A program made the translations under genes and the position numbers. The notes beneath the pieces are model-generated. The model did no database searches. It saw only the letters and a program-made list of their open reading frames with translations, and was not told the origin of the DNA. A stretch of DNA of 6,480 bases from CAYXZO01 sp964469505 (lineage in GTDB: Bacteria; Fidelibacterota; UBA8477; JABMPR01). The DNA lies in contig CAYXZO010000099.1 in the NCBI GenBank assembly GCA_964469505.1, positions 1 to 6,480 of the forward strand, read 5' to 3'. Positions 5,940 through 6,480 of this stretch are shown here, in pieces; the stretch's first letter is position 1, and every line of letters begins with the position of its first letter.

Positions 5940-6480
5940 AAAAAACCACACCCCGCAAAATCCTGATCTCCCCCTCCGCCAGTAAGCAGACGTTGACCCG
6001 CGAAATACTCCATCATTTTCCCACGGTGCCAATAGAAACAACTGATGGAAAAGCCCCTGAAGAACTCTCAGCAACGACCTCATTCACTCAGGCTAAACGT
6101 CAATGGCTCCTTACCGAGACCCCCGGACAACACGTCAAACCCTGCCCGGGAACGGATCGCAAATACCGTTGTTGCAACTATCAGGTAATCAACCAAACGG
6201 AGAATTGTCCTTTAGATTGTACTTATTGCATTCTGCAGACCTATTTGAATACTCCCTACACCACAATTCAAATCAACACTTCCGCTCTACTGGATGAGGT
6301 TAAGCGCCAAATAGTGGCCCAGCCCCGGCGCATTTTCCGTTTCGGTACCGGCGAACTGGGAGACAGTCTAGCCTTGGAACCCTCTCGGCTGTTTGCTGCC
6401 CAGGCGGTGAAAACTTTCGCTGAATTTCCCAACGCCCTGTTGGAGCTCAAAACCAAAACCGCCCAGGTGGAGTTTTTGTT
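5936..6480 (+). CDS. SPL-family (spore photoproduct lyase-like) radical SAM protein, 3' end beyond the window
   Basis: The first 181 codons of a protein running off the window; SPL-family members are usually about 340-380 residues. The radical SAM signature is C91-x3-C95-x2-C98 in NCPLDCTYCILQTYLNTP (90-107), with the ILQTYL continuation typical of the SPL family. RFGTGELGDSLALEP (135-149) and LLELKTKTAQVEFL (168-181) are further SPL-family landmarks. Three more cysteines, C70, C79 and C80, precede the signature. It should bind [4Fe-4S] and S-adenosylmethionine and act in the cytosol. The ATG overlaps the preceding stop (ATGA) and has AGGA (5923-5926) 9 bases upstream, so the start is secure. 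True spore photoproduct lyase repairs UV-damaged thymine dimers; many homologues occur in bacteria that make no spores and have unknown substrates. This one looks like such a homologue. Confidence 0.85.
   Translation, partial: MKKTTPRKILISPSASKQTLTREILHHFPTVPIETTDGKAPEELSATTSFTQAKRQWLLTETPGQHVKPCPGTDRKYRCCNYQVINQTENCPLDCTYCILQTYLNTPYTTIQINTSALLDEVKRQIVAQPRRIFRFGTGELGDSLALEPSRLFAAQAVKTFAEFPNALLELKTKTAQVEFL

Noticed and set aside
1..6480. tRNA or rRNA genes, CRISPR arrays, insertion sequences or attachment sites
   Set aside because: I saw no cloverleaf-like segment, spaced repeat array, transposase-like frame or terminal inverted repeats; nearly all the DNA is accounted for by genes.

Overview
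This is a compact bacterial window in which every gene lies on the + strand, with clear Shine-Dalgarno sites and tightly spaced or overlapping genes. Base composition looks mid-range (about half G+C by eye) and similar across the genes; only the 1926-2132 gap is strikingly A+T-rich. The species cannot be fixed from the sequence. A metabolosome shell gene, a DUF4954 protein and an SPL-like radical SAM protein together would fit an anaerobic or fermentative bacterium, perhaps of the Firmicutes or of an FCB-type or candidate phylum; that is inference.

Region 1 (1-1925) is the 3' end of a bacterial microcompartment (BMC) locus. It holds a PduS-type RnfC-like flavin/iron-sulfur oxidoreductase (21-1358) and, 15 bases later, a PduT-type tandem-BMC shell protein with the pore cysteine that binds a [4Fe-4S] cluster in known PduT (1374-1925). 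In known systems this pair is thought to move electrons between the lumen and the cytosol. The signature enzymes and other shell genes are presumably upstream, outside the window, so the substrate cannot be read here.

Region 2 (1926-2132) is an A+T-rich gap with a GC hairpin, a perfect TGTTAA-N5-TTAACA inverted repeat inside a possible weak promoter, and a doubtful 34-codon ORF. A strong AGGAGG site then starts region 3 (2133-4862): a complete glucosamine-6-phosphate deaminase (NagB) followed 27 bases later by a 631-residue DUF4954 protein, a left-handed beta-helix (hexapeptide-like) family of unknown function. A strong intrinsic terminator (4909-4947) closes this unit.

Region 4 (about 4980-6480) starts with three copies of a CAGACCA motif, the last overlapping a start codon. 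Next come a 300-residue protein with a degenerate ParB-like look (5037-5939) and, overlapping it by ATGA, the first 181 codons of an SPL-family radical SAM protein cut by the window end (from 5936). This is a separate, translationally coupled unit.

The least explained parts are the NagB-DUF4954 pair beside a BMC locus, and the coupled ParB-like/SPL-like pair, whose radical SAM member lacks a cysteine where I would place the hydrogen-donor cysteine of true spore photoproduct lyases.
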